From positions 1 through 64,000 of the forward strand of contig JAIOHM010000201.1 in assembly GCA_019912965.1 (NCBI GenBank): 64,000 nt of DNA. The letters run 5' to 3'. The DNA is from Anaerolineae bacterium. GTDB lineage: Bacteria > Chloroflexota > Anaerolineae > Aggregatilineales > Phototrophicaceae. The translations under genes were made by a program, and so were the position numbers. Below, one piece after another: positions 1 through 8,001 of the stretch. Under the pieces are notes generated by a model. It saw nothing but the letters and a program-made list of their open reading frames with translations. It made no database searches and was not told the DNA's origin. Position 1 is the first letter of the stretch. Each line of letters starts with the position of its first letter.

Positions 1-5
1 ATGGT

Positions 6-121
6 TTAAGAACCTATCCATAAACTACCGTACACAATCACAAACAACTTGTTTTGCTCCCTTCCCCTGCGTGCGGGGGAAGGGCTGGGGTTAGGGGTAC
101 ACGGTTTACGGATAGATACTA
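6..121. repeat. Small palindromic element R1, copy 1
   Basis: About 116 bases that recur almost unchanged at 2445-2561. The ends are imperfect inverted repeats (left AACCTATCCATAAAC, right GTTTACGGATAGATAC). The centre is a GC-rich stem (CCCTTCCCC / GGGGGAAGGG) followed by a G-rich tail. It has no coding capacity of its own, so it resembles a MITE or other non-autonomous element. It supplies spurious upstream codons in frame with the following glycosyltransferase. Confidence 0.75.
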
Positions 122-141
122 AATCCACTACAATGCTTGGC

Positions 142-1257
142 ATGAATATCTATACAGTCCTGAGCAACCTGTTTCCAACCCGGCCACCACCAGCCGCCCC
201 GCGCCGAATGCTGCTGATTTTGCCCTGCTGCATCGGCGATGTGGTGCTGGCGACGGCTGCGCTCAAAGCCTTGCGGCGGGCATATCCCAAAGCCCATATC
301 ACATGGGCGGTCGGCGGTTGGTCAAAAGGTGTTGTGGATGGTCACGATTTGCTGGATGATGTGCTCGATACTGGCCCATCGGCCCTCCCGCTGAAAAATC
401 CCGGCGAGATGCTACGGTTCGTGCGGCAAATTCGTGGGGGGCATTTTGATCTGCTTGTATCGCTGGTACGTTCGCCATTGATGAGCATTGCTGCGCTGCT
501 TTCCAGCATTCCCTGCCGCGCTGGATTAGATAGCGGCGGACGCGGATTTGGGTATAACATCCGTGCGCCGATTGATCCGTCACAGCCGCGTCATGAGGCC
601 GATGTCTATCTGGATGTGCCGCGTGCTTTAGGGCTGAATGTAACAGAATGCTGGGCGAATGTGCCTGTGCGGGATATTTACATCGAAGCAGTACAAAAAT
701 GGCTGATCGAACGTGGGGTAGTCGGTTCGTTCATGCTGGTGAATCCCTGCGGCGGACGCAACCCCGGCATGGTGATGGACGTAAAACGTTGGCCGCCGGA
801 GCACTTCGCCGCCTTGGCCGACCACCTTTCAGCCCGTTTAGGCATGATGACCATTCTCATGGGTGGGCCGGGGGACGAACCCATTGTCAAAGCCGTCAAA
901 GACCAGATGCGAACCGCCGTTTTGGATGTGGTCGGCGGTTTATCCTTCTGGCAGATTGCGACAATGGCAAAACTGGCGACCGTTTACATCGGCAACGATA
1001 CTGGATTGACTCACCTTGCGGCGGCGGCGGGCGGACGAACGGCTATGATTCTCGGCCCTAGCGATCCAGTGCGTTATGCGCCCTTCACCCCGGATTCGAT
1101 TGCCCTCTGGCGACCAACAGCCGTAATCAAGGGCGGCGTGGCACAAGGTGTCCCGGAAAATTGGGATTGGTCGCGTGACGGAATCAGCGTGGAGGAAGTT
1201 GAAACAAAAATCGTGGATTTTCTGGCTAGTTCTCGGCCAGCGTCAGCGATAACTTAA
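142..1257 (+). CDS. Glycosyltransferase family 9 (heptosyltransferase-like)
   Basis: Probably transfers a sugar from a nucleotide-activated donor to an envelope glycan or lipid at the cytoplasmic face. An N-terminal Rossmann half begins LLILPCCIGDVVLATAALKAL, the usual GT9 opening in which the glycine loop is followed by D and a helix. The C-terminal half carries MGGPGDEP and IGNDTGLTHLAAAAGG, the GT9 donor-binding signature, and ILGPSDPVRYAP. The frame is open back to base 49, but that extension lies inside repeat R1. The start is therefore placed at ATG 142 (ATG 133 is the alternative), giving about 371 residues. There is no strong Shine-Dalgarno. The 3' end overlaps the opposing gene by 32 bases. 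The acceptor cannot be told. Confidence 0.8.
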   Translation: MNIYTVLSNLFPTRPPPAAPRRMLLILPCCIGDVVLATAALKALRRAYPKAHITWAVGGWSKGVVDGHDLLDDVLDTGPSALPLKNPGEMLRFVRQIRGGHFDLLVSLVRSPLMSIAALLSSIPCRAGLDSGGRGFGYNIRAPIDPSQPRHEADVYLDVPRALGLNVTECWANVPVRDIYIEAVQKWLIERGVVGSFMLVNPCGGRNPGMVMDVKRWPPEHFAALADHLSARLGMMTILMGGPGDEPIVKAVKDQMRTAVLDVVGGLSFWQIATMAKLATVYIGNDTGLTHLAAAAGGRTAMILGPSDPVRYAPFTPDSIALWRPTAVIKGGVAQGVPENWDWSRDGISVEEVETKIVDFLASSRPASAIT

Positions 1258-1552
1258 CGCCTTTGACCAGCACTTCCCGCTGCTGAACAAATAATTTTGT
1301 CAGCCGTTTGTCCGGGTCACGAACCTTGCTGCTGTGTACCACCAATTGCGAGGCATAGGCGTTGAGTTCTTTGACATCCTGATGCAAGGTCGCAACAAAG
1401 CGGGTTTCGCGGCGGTTGTTCAGATACCAGAAAGCCACCACGGGTGCATTCATCAATTCCTGAAGCGAAGGCCGCCCCGCATATTTATCCATGCCCCATG
1501 CCCGCTCATGGAGTTCAACGTATCGCATAAAACTGTTTCGATAATCGGTCAC
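1226..1552 (-). CDS. Hypothetical protein, 108 aa
   Basis: I do not recognise a family. It is a compact soluble protein with mixed charge and no signal peptide or membrane segment. It has a Tyr/Trp/Arg-rich N-terminal half (MTDYRNSFMRYVELHERAWG, then AFWYLNNRRETRFV) and a helical C-terminal half ending LTLAEN. It converges on the GT9 gene and their 3' ends overlap by 32 bases, which is common in this window and fits a real gene. An alternative start at M9 (1528) is possible. Confidence 0.5.
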   Translation of the reverse strand: MTDYRNSFMRYVELHERAWGMDKYAGRPSLQELMNAPVVAFWYLNNRRETRFVATLHQDVKELNAYASQLVVHSSKVRDPDKRLTKLFVQQREVLVKGVKLSLTLAEN

Positions 1553-1727
1553 AATTCGTTAGTCCTATTCAAGGTGTTCATGATAATTGTAAAGATGATG
1601 GCTTCCAAAAGCGTAAATTTTGTCTGAATTTAAACTGAAGGTAACAACACGGCTGGAAAGTCGTTAGAAATTCCCAATAATTCAGGAAAAATTGTGATGA
1701 CCTGCTGTGTTTGGGGGCAGGGGTTGT

Positions 1728-1733
1728 TATAAT
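1728..1733 (+). promoter_or_regulatory. -10 element TATAAT upstream of the transposase-like gene
   Basis: A consensus TATAAT sits 38 bases before the chosen ATG. No good -35 is visible. The surrounding TTGGGGGCAGG...TTGTTATA resembles the promoter region at 18438-18457. Confidence 0.45.
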
Positions 1734-1771
1734 CGAATCAGTGATTGATCCTAAAGAAAGTCAAGCGCATC

Positions 1772-2293
1772 ATGCCCACCACGCCCGTATACCTGCGTAT
1801 CCCGACTGAAAACGAAACAGCCTATTTTAAAAATCGGAGCTGCGCCGAAGCGGTAATTAGTGCTGTGGTGGAGGCGCAAAAGCAGGATTGGATGTTGCTG
1901 CATGGTTTTGTCGTCCTGCCGGAAGCGCTGGAAATGGTCATCACACCCATCAAGCAGGGTGTTTCCGGGGTCATAGGCCACATTCAGGCGGAAACCATCC
2001 CGCCGCTGGCAATTTTGCTCCCCACCGCCACCCGAATCTGGGAATCGCGTTTTCTGCAAATCCCCCTCAGTACGCAGCGGGCGTTGGATGCGCGGCTGGC
2101 GATGCTGCTGCTGGCTCCGGTCGCCAGCGGAATTGTCGATATGGCTGCGTCGTATCCATATAGTTCCGCCAATCCGCGTTATGTGACCACCGTTTCGGTC
2201 TATACCGGGTTCGCGCGTGGCACAATGGTCGAACTGGAAAAGGTGGCCGAAAAGCCGACCGACCCACCCACCACCCGTACCTCAGTCGCATAA
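1772..2293 (+). CDS. REP-associated (Y1) transposase-like protein without HUH motif
   Basis: The order of motifs follows the Y1/RAYT transposase fold. LLHGFVVLPEALEMVITP sits where active members have a hydrophobic strand ending P-N-H-V-H-L, then RIWESRFLQIPLSTQRALD matches the usual F-W-x-x-R-F-Y block, and PVASGIVDMAASYPYSSAN matches the N-P-V-x-A-G-L-V...Y-x-Y-S-S-A tail. The catalytic HxH is replaced by ALE, and no tyrosine is found in the helix where the nucleophile normally lies. It is likely unable to cut DNA by the usual route and may be a domesticated binding protein or a decaying relic that kept its frame. Start at ATG 1772; a TTG at 1745 is in frame. The C-terminus (EKPTDPPTTRTSVA) is unrelated. 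Confidence 0.55.
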   Translation: MPTTPVYLRIPTENETAYFKNRSCAEAVISAVVEAQKQDWMLLHGFVVLPEALEMVITPIKQGVSGVIGHIQAETIPPLAILLPTATRIWESRFLQIPLSTQRALDARLAMLLLAPVASGIVDMAASYPYSSANPRYVTTVSVYTGFARGTMVELEKVAEKPTDPPTTRTSVA

Positions 2294-2444
2294 GTCGCGC
2301 CCCGGTTATCATCTGATTGCGTTTCAGTTAGACTTCTTGTAAATGGGTTGACAGCAAGAACATTTGATCGTATGCTGATGAGGTAGTGTGGTGATTGATC
2401 CTGCCCCTAAATCGCCGTATTCCTCCGCATTTTTCTGCCAACGC

Positions 2445-2561
2445 TTAAGAACCTATCCATAAACTACTGTATACAGTCACAAACAACTTGTTTTGCTCCC
2501 TTCCCCTGCGTGCGGGGGAAGGGCTGGGGTTAGGGGTAAACGGTTTACGGATAGATACTAA
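2445..2561. repeat. Small palindromic element R1, copy 2
   Basis: Near-identical to bases 6-121, including both imperfect terminal inverted repeats and the GC-rich central stem. Only a few substitutions are visible. It lies in the 446-base gap before the GT2 gene. Confidence 0.75.
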
Positions 2562-2588
2562 CTGATAACCGACAATCCTCCCGCACAA

Positions 2589-2640
2589 GATTCGCAGGAT
2601 TCACAAAACCGGTGTGCGAATCTGACGAATCTTGCGAATC
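2589..2640. repeat. Palindromic element R2, copy A
   Basis: 52 bases with inverted ends GATTCGCAGGATTC and GAATCTTGCGAATC and an internal GTGCGAATCTGAC. A close copy lies at 59833-59877 and a reduced hairpin form at 18278-18318. No coding capacity. Confidence 0.65.
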
Positions 2641-2739
2641 ATCCCCGCAACCCTGAGTTCATCTTTTCCGTAATCATTTGTGAATTTTAATACCACTATA
2701 CCCTTGCTATGCACCAGACCTACCGATAGACTCTTACGA

Positions 2740-4173
2740 ATGCTGCTCGATCTACTCTTCGCCGTCTATCTCAGTTGTGCCTTGCTACTCACGCTCTATG
2801 CGGGTAGTGAAGTATTGCTTTTACTCGCTTACTGGCGCTACCGGAACCAACCCCTCGCCTTGCCGGACGTGACCGAATGGCCTTCAGTTGTGGTGCAGCT
2901 TCCCATCTATAACGAGCGTTACGTGGTCGAACGTCTGTTGGCTGCCGTCGCCGCACTGGATTACCCGCGCGAGAAATTGATCGTACAGGTATTGGACGAC
3001 TCAGCCGATGAAACCACAGCGATTGTCGCTGTCGAAGCCGCCCGTTTCCGCGCTGCTGGACTGGATATTCACCACATCCGCCGGGAAAACCGCACAGGTT
3101 ACAAAGCGGGTGCGCTGGCTTATGGACTGTCGTTGGTAGACTCTGATCTGGTGATGGTGCTGGACGCCGATTTCGTCCCCCCGCCGGATTTTCTGAAGCG
3201 CACCGTGCCATATCTGGTTGCCAATCCTAAACTCGGTATGGTGCAAACGCGCTGGGGACATTTGAACCCCTTCAACAACTGGTTGACGTTAGGACAAACG
3301 CTGGCGCTGGATGGGCATTTTGTGGTTGAACAAACCGCGCGCAGTCGGTCAGGTCTGTTGATGAGTTTCAACGGATCAGGCGGTGTCTGGCGTATCCAGT
3401 GTATCCGTGATGCGGGCGGCTGGCGTGACCTGACACTGACTGAAGATTTGGATTTAAGCTACCGGGCGCAGTTGGCCGGGTGGCACTTCCTCTATCTGCC
3501 GGATGTGGTCGTGCCGGGTGAGTTGCCTCCGCAGATTGCCGCTTATAAACAGCAGCAGGCACGTTGGGCCAAAGGCAGCACGCAATGTTTGGGCTACATC
3601 CTGCCGCCGCTCTGGCATTCACAGTTCAACCTCCCGCAGCGGGTGATGGCAACCCTCCATCTTTGCCAGTACCTCCCGCATCCCTTGATGGTGCTTTTAC
3701 TGCTCCTTACCCCGCCCTTGCTCATCACCCACGAACTGCAACAGCAGATACCGTTGGGCTTGCTTGGCATTATTAGCTTGGGGCCGCCGTTGGTTTATGT
3801 GGTCAGTCAGCAGGCGCTTTACCCGGATTGGAAGCGGCGGTTGCTGGCTTTCCCGGTGCTGCTGGCGCTTGGCACAGGCATCGCTTGGAGCAACTCCGTA
3901 GCGGTAGTCGGCGGGCTGTTCGGTTGGCAAACCGAATTCCGGCGCACCCCCAAGTTCGCGCGGGCTTGGGAAGGCAGTGGCTATGCCATGCGGAACAACC
4001 CCGGTCTGGTGATCGAACTCCTGCTGGCGATGTATGCCATCTGGGGCGTATGGCTGGCCTTGAAGCTGAGTCCCGCGTTGGTGCCCTATCTGGGCGTGTA
4101 CGGATTCGCCTTTGGTTCAGTAGCCCTGTGGGGCATCCGCGATACCTGGATGGCGCGCCACAGCAGTCCCTAA
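2740..4173 (+). CDS. Membrane-bound family 2 glycosyltransferase (CsbA/cellulose-synthase-like)
   Basis: A processive-type GT2 that probably builds a beta-linked polysaccharide or glycolipid at the membrane. An N-terminal membrane segment (LLFAVYLSCALLLTLYAG) is followed by the GT-A domain: VVVQLPIYNERYVVERLL, VLDDSADET, then VMVLDADFVPP with the DxD metal site. TEDLDLSYRAQLAGW supplies the catalytic Asp and KQQQARWAKGSTQ is the QxxRW product-binding motif. Four or more membrane helices follow in the last 150 residues. A GTG at 2680 is in frame, but the ATG at 2740 sits directly before the membrane helix and is preferred. About 477 residues. It stands alone, so the product is unknown. Confidence 0.85.
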   Translation: MLLDLLFAVYLSCALLLTLYAGSEVLLLLAYWRYRNQPLALPDVTEWPSVVVQLPIYNERYVVERLLAAVAALDYPREKLIVQVLDDSADETTAIVAVEAARFRAAGLDIHHIRRENRTGYKAGALAYGLSLVDSDLVMVLDADFVPPPDFLKRTVPYLVANPKLGMVQTRWGHLNPFNNWLTLGQTLALDGHFVVEQTARSRSGLLMSFNGSGGVWRIQCIRDAGGWRDLTLTEDLDLSYRAQLAGWHFLYLPDVVVPGELPPQIAAYKQQQARWAKGSTQCLGYILPPLWHSQFNLPQRVMATLHLCQYLPHPLMVLLLLLTPPLLITHELQQQIPLGLLGIISLGPPLVYVVSQQALYPDWKRRLLAFPVLLALGTGIAWSNSVAVVGGLFGWQTEFRRTPKFARAWEGSGYAMRNNPGLVIELLLAMYAIWGVWLALKLSPALVPYLGVYGFAFGSVALWGIRDTWMARHSSP

Positions 4174-4275
4174 ACCCAAACCCGATGGTAGCACCACCTT
4201 ATACGGTGGGAAGCAATTTTGGCCTAATTTGTCATGTCATTTGAGACCACAATGGCTCAAATCGTGGTCGGAATT

Positions 4276-4316
4276 GCTCCCCTCCTCGCGTGCGGGGAGG
4301 GGCTGGGGGTGGGGTA
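4276..4316. repeat. GC-rich hairpin related to the R1 core
   Basis: CTCCCCTCCTC, then a short GCGTGCG turn, then GGGGAGGGG and a G-rich tail. The same arrangement forms the centre of R1 (6-121, 2445-2561), and similar copies occur at 4758-4809 and 61513-61550. Confidence 0.6.
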
Positions 4317-4683
4317 AAATAATGCAGTCCTACCCTGGCATTTGGGAGCAGGACACAGCCGTGAACCGATCTTATATTGCCGAAAACAATGCGCTGCATT
4401 TGTTTTGGTTTATCCATAAATCGCCCGTGTGCCATCCACCGCAAGGAATACCTCAACAACATCGACCGTATGTACAGGAGTGTTGATCTGTCCTCCCCGG
4501 CTTCCCAAATATGCGAAATCTGCACAAAATCCCTCGTCGCATTTGCCGCATTTGCCGCATTTTTCGCATATTATCACCCCATAGGAATCGCCATCAAAAC
4601 CTCATTCCGCCAATGACATCGCCGCCGCCGCCGCCGCCATCACCCTATTCAGCGAGTATTGCAGCGGCTGAACCATCCTGAAT

Positions 4684-4740
4684 CGCCGCAATACGTTTGT
4701 CGCCCAAACCCTGACCGACAACGACGACGACGACGATCCA
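4684..4740. repeat. Dispersed element R3, copy a
   Basis: Starts near AATCGCCGCAATAC, continues with TTTGTCGCCCAAACCCTGAC and ends in a GAC/AAC triplet run. An inverted relative lies at 18140-18200 (identical 14-base AATCGCCGCAATAC) and a partial one at 59886-59933. Confidence 0.5.
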
Positions 4741-4757
4741 CCCTTTGCGCGCAAAGG

Positions 4758-4809
4758 TTCCCCTCTCCTAGCTGTACTCAGCGGTGGGGAGAGGGGTGAG
4801 GGGTGAGGG
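4758..4809. repeat. GC-rich hairpin repeat
   Basis: TTCCCCTCTCC and GGGGAGAGGGG form a stem around a 16-base loop, followed by the GTGAGGGGTGAGGG tail. The tail matches the copy inside the P-type ATPase gene at 61513-61550. Confidence 0.55.
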
Positions 4810-4857
4810 CTTCGCAATCGCCGCAAACCATTCCCGCATTTTCTGGAAAAGCGAAAG

Positions 4858-6378
4858 TTATTTCCGACGCCCCACCATCACATAAGCCAGCAAGGCGCTC
4901 AACCACGCCAACCCCGCCGCGATCACCGTAATCAGATTGAAGGTTTCCACAAATGACTGTTTAATTGCTGTCTCTACACCTGCTTCTGCCGCCGCATCCA
5001 ACCCCGCAGGCACAGCCGCATCTGCCAGTTTAGGCGCTTCCAGCCGTAATGCTGCCAGCGCGTTTGCTGGCAGGTTCAAATTCTCGGCTTTTGCATCCAG
5101 CGACTGGCTGAAAGTCACTAGCGCCACTGCCCCCAGAATAGCGATTGCCAGCACACCCGCCGTCCGCGCCACTGCATTATTGATGCCGGAAGCCGTTCCC
5201 GTGCTTTCTGCCGGGGCGGAGGTCATCACAGCCGTTGTCAGCGGTGCAACCGTGATGCCCATGCCGATACCCATCAGAATGACCGCCGGGAAATAGGTTG
5301 TCCAATAAGAGTCCGGGCCAGTCGTCAATCCGGGAAGCGCCAGCATAAAAAAGCCCACACCTGCCAGTGCTGGGCCAACTGTCAGCAGCGGACGCGGCCC
5401 AATTTTGTCGGCTAATTTGCCTGCCCGCCGTGAAATCAGCGCCAGCAAAATACCGAATGGCAGCAGCACCAATCCAGCCTTATCGGGCGCATATCCTTGA
5501 ACCTGAATGAGATTAAGGGAGAGAAAGAAAGGTGAGGCACTCAGCGCCGCATACAGGAACAGTGTCAGCGCGTTCGCACCGCTGAAAGTTGGCGACCGGA
5601 ACAGGCGCAAGGGAACCATCGGATGATCGCTGCGAGCTTCAAGCACGATAAATACGATCAGTGCCACCACCCCGCCAACCAGCGCCAGCAAAATGCGCGG
5701 ATCGCCAAAGCCGAAGTTGGGCGCTTCGATAAAGCCATAAGTCAATCCCGCCAAACCAATCGTCGCCAAAAACGCGCCGGGATAATCCAATCGCGGAGAC
5801 ATGGTTTCGTCCCGGTTTTCCGGCACATAACGGTTGAGAATGTACAGCGCCATCACTGCCAGCGGAAGATTGACGAAGAAAACGACCCGCCACAAACCTT
5901 GCCCCGCCAGCCAGCCGCCCAATAACGGCCCAAGCAGGGTGGTGAGGGTGCTGAAAGTTGACCATGTGCCAATCGCCGTGCCCCGCCGTTCGGGAGCAAC
6001 CGAGGCCGAAAGAATGGCTAAACTGCCGGGAACCATCAATGCGCCGCCAATCCCTTGCACAGCACGGGCAGCGATCAAAATAGCCACGTTGGGCGCAAGC
6101 CCACAAGCCATCGAAGCCACCGCGAACAGGCTGATGCCCGCCATGAAAACCCGTTTCCGTCCATAATGATCGCCCAGCGAACCGCCGACCAGTATGAGTG
6201 CCGAAAGGAATAGTGCATACGCATTAACCACCCACAGCAACTGCGAACCGCCCATATTAAACTCGGTTTGAAGGGTTGGCAGCGCCACATTCAGCGCAGT
6301 GCTGTCAATAAACGCCATACTGGATGCCAGCACACTGGCGATCAGAACCCATCTTTCGAGGCGGCCAGAGTCAGGCAT
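4858..6378 (-). CDS. DHA2-family (EmrB/QacA-type) MFS drug exporter
   Basis: A proton-coupled multidrug exporter of the 14-helix major facilitator family. After a short polar N-terminus, helix 1 carries ASSMAFIDSTALNVALPTLQ, matching the DHA2 motif with D-x-T-x-x-N-V-A-L-P. GGSLGDHYGRKRVF is motif A between helices 2 and 3, and LGPLLGGWLAG is antiporter motif C in helix 5. The start is ATG 6378 because it has an AAAGGGA Shine-Dalgarno nine bases upstream; the frame extends to 6447 without one. About 506 residues, the expected size. No adaptor protein or local regulator lies next to it. The substrate is not predictable. Confidence 0.85.
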   Translation of the reverse strand: MPDSGRLERWVLIASVLASSMAFIDSTALNVALPTLQTEFNMGGSQLLWVVNAYALFLSALILVGGSLGDHYGRKRVFMAGISLFAVASMACGLAPNVAILIAARAVQGIGGALMVPGSLAILSASVAPERRGTAIGTWSTFSTLTTLLGPLLGGWLAGQGLWRVVFFVNLPLAVMALYILNRYVPENRDETMSPRLDYPGAFLATIGLAGLTYGFIEAPNFGFGDPRILLALVGGVVALIVFIVLEARSDHPMVPLRLFRSPTFSGANALTLFLYAALSASPFFLSLNLIQVQGYAPDKAGLVLLPFGILLALISRRAGKLADKIGPRPLLTVGPALAGVGFFMLALPGLTTGPDSYWTTYFPAVILMGIGMGITVAPLTTAVMTSAPAESTGTASGINNAVARTAGVLAIAILGAVALVTFSQSLDAKAENLNLPANALAALRLEAPKLADAAVPAGLDAAAEAGVETAIKQSFVETFNLITVIAAGLAWLSALLAYVMVGRRK

Positions 6379-6582
6379 AATGTCCCTTTCGATTGATATG
6401 TGTAAATGTCTGGATGAGTATGTATAACGGTTTCTGCTCCGAATCAAACCAATTTGTAACCATTTATCAGCTTTCTTACAACTTAATTATAAATAACCTA
6501 TAAAACTCCTACCTAGCCTTATTGATACCTAACGCCGTCCATTGTAGACTGTATAAACATACAGTTCAGACAGGAGCCAGCA

Positions 6583-7416
6583 GTGGCAGATCGGGTTCTC
6601 CTCAGTGCGTTTGATCGGAATATCGAAGATTGTGTTCAGTTAGCCGAAGAACAAGACCTGGGGATTGAGGTCATGGCGTTCGCCTTCCCGGATGTATTGG
6701 ATGGCGATTGGAAAAGTTTGGTGGTCAAGTATCGCAAGCTGCTCCGGCGTGTCCCCGGAATGCTGACCATGCATGGGCCGTTCATGGATATGGCTCCCGG
6801 CAGTCCAGATCAACGTATCAATCAGATTTGTGTAGAGCGTTATCAACAGGGCATTCGTATCGCTGCCGAACTCGGCATCGAAGTCATCGTCTTCCATGCC
6901 AATTTCATCGCGGCTATTCACACACTGGAATATCGCTTGGGCTGGCACAATCGTAATGTGTATTTCTGGGCGCCAATGGCTGATTTCGCGCGTCGGAATG
7001 GCCTGACAATCGCGGTTGAAAATATGTGGGAGTACGACCCCTACATCATCGCGGATGTTGTGCGCGAGATTGCCCATCCTAATTTGGGATTATGTCTGGA
7101 TGTGGGGCACGCCCATCTGTTTGGGGAAGTCCCCTTTGAAGAATGGCTGAAGGTGATTGAACCGCTGATTATCCACAGCCACATGAACAACAATAATGGC
7201 AAAGTGGATGTTCATCTCGGTTTTCATCAGGGTGTGCTGGATTACACCAAAATTATGGAACAGATGCGAGGACTTTCCACCCCGCCATCGATAGCTCTGG
7301 AGATGGACGATGTGGAAGCGATGAGAGAAAGTCTGCGCTATATGGATTTGGGCAACCCTGCCGAACGCTTACAGCGTCGTCCATTGCTTTCCAGCATGGC
7401 GCCACCGGAAGGCTAA
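6583..7416 (+). CDS. Sugar phosphate isomerase/epimerase-family TIM barrel
   Basis: A xylose-isomerase-like (AP endonuclease family 2) barrel, a fold used by sugar isomerases, epimerases and inositol catabolic enzymes. Visible signature positions are MLTMHGPFMDMAPGSPD, EVIVFHANF, IAVENMWEYD (metal-binding Glu), GLCLDVGHAHLFG (Asp and His) and IIHSHMNNNNGKVDVH, ending with IALEMDD (last Glu). The metal ligands all appear to be present. GTG start at 6583 with an AGGAG Shine-Dalgarno at 6572-6576. 277 residues, typical. Its last four bases overlap the stop of the converging response-regulator gene. The exact substrate is unknown. Confidence 0.75.
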   Translation: MADRVLLSAFDRNIEDCVQLAEEQDLGIEVMAFAFPDVLDGDWKSLVVKYRKLLRRVPGMLTMHGPFMDMAPGSPDQRINQICVERYQQGIRIAAELGIEVIVFHANFIAAIHTLEYRLGWHNRNVYFWAPMADFARRNGLTIAVENMWEYDPYIIADVVREIAHPNLGLCLDVGHAHLFGEVPFEEWLKVIEPLIIHSHMNNNNGKVDVHLGFHQGVLDYTKIMEQMRGLSTPPSIALEMDDVEAMRESLRYMDLGNPAERLQRRPLLSSMAPPEG

Positions 7417-7787
7417 ACGCCCGTGCCGTTCAGGCAGGATTGAATCAGTTTAAGCGCATCGCTTGGTTTGAAGGGTTTGTAGAGGGCAGCGTCCGCCCTG
7501 ATCTGGGCGATGAAGTCCCGGTCACGAACACGCGGCCCGGCGCTGTAGAGAATAACTGGAATATGCTTTACTGCTGGGTCTTGCTTAACCGTCATGCAGA
7601 TGTCGCTCCCGCTCAGACCCGGCAGCATATCATCTAAAACCACCAGATCGGGATGTTCCTGATAGATGAGATTTAACCCATCGCGCCCATTAGCTGCGAC
7701 GATAGTACGGTAGCCTGCACGTTCCAGAATAACCTGCAGGATTTCTAAAAAGCTCATCTCATCATCAACAACCAGAATCGTTCGCAT
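7413..7787 (-). CDS. Single-domain response regulator (CheY-like receiver)
   Basis: A stand-alone phosphoacceptor domain of 124 residues with no output domain, so it would act by protein-protein contact or as a phosphorelay intermediate. The acidic pocket is VVDDE (residues 6-10), the phosphorylation site is Asp52 in VVLDDMLPG, the switch Ser is in VILYSAG and the conserved Lys is in LYKPF. A second Asp follows Asp52 directly, which is mildly unusual. No kinase is adjacent; the nearest in the window is at 36977-38521. It is monocistronic, with an A/T-rich upstream gap. Confidence 0.85.
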   Translation of the reverse strand: MRTILVVDDEMSFLEILQVILERAGYRTIVAANGRDGLNLIYQEHPDLVVLDDMLPGLSGSDICMTVKQDPAVKHIPVILYSAGPRVRDRDFIAQIRADAALYKPFKPSDALKLIQSCLNGTGV

Positions 7788-7943
7788 AATTCCCTCTCAC
7801 AACCAACATGAACTTATTATCTGCGTTGGTCAGCTATCAACATCCTATCATTAGTTAGAATTTTGAATCGTTAATGTGTTAAGAAATCTTTAAATTGCCG
7901 TTCAGTTTTTATGCAATATTCATATTGTAAAGGGCATGAATCA

Positions 7944-7977
7944 AACATCGCGGTAAGATGCATCTTGCCGCGATGTT
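7944..7977. terminator. Perfect-symmetry 34-base stem-loop, likely terminator
   Basis: Arms of 17 bases (AACATCGCGGTAAGATG / CATCTTGCCGCGATGTT) meet without a spacer and differ at one position that would form a G-U pair. It lies 25 bases past the stop of the dehydrogenase gene. No clear T-run follows on either strand, so it may be a terminator, an RNA-stabilising stem or an operator. Confidence 0.5.
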
Positions 7978-8001
7978 GAAATCTGCTCTACAGGTTTTGA
8001 T

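Larger units (their letters stand above)
4174..4857. other. 684-base intergenic region with repeats only
   Basis: No convincing gene on either strand. It holds a GC-rich hairpin related to the R1 core at 4276-4316, a CGCATTTGC short tandem run near 4540-4570, a GCC microsatellite at 4617-4638, element R3 at 4684-4740 and a second GC-rich hairpin at 4758-4809. Confidence 0.6.

Noticed and set aside
1772..2293. Pseudogene call for the Y1-like frame
   Set aside because: The frame is intact with a good -10 box; loss of catalytic residues alone does not show decay.
4617..4638. GCC triplet runs (also near 60060) as a CRISPR or protein-coding signal
   Set aside because: They are simple microsatellites without spacers of constant length or a coding frame.
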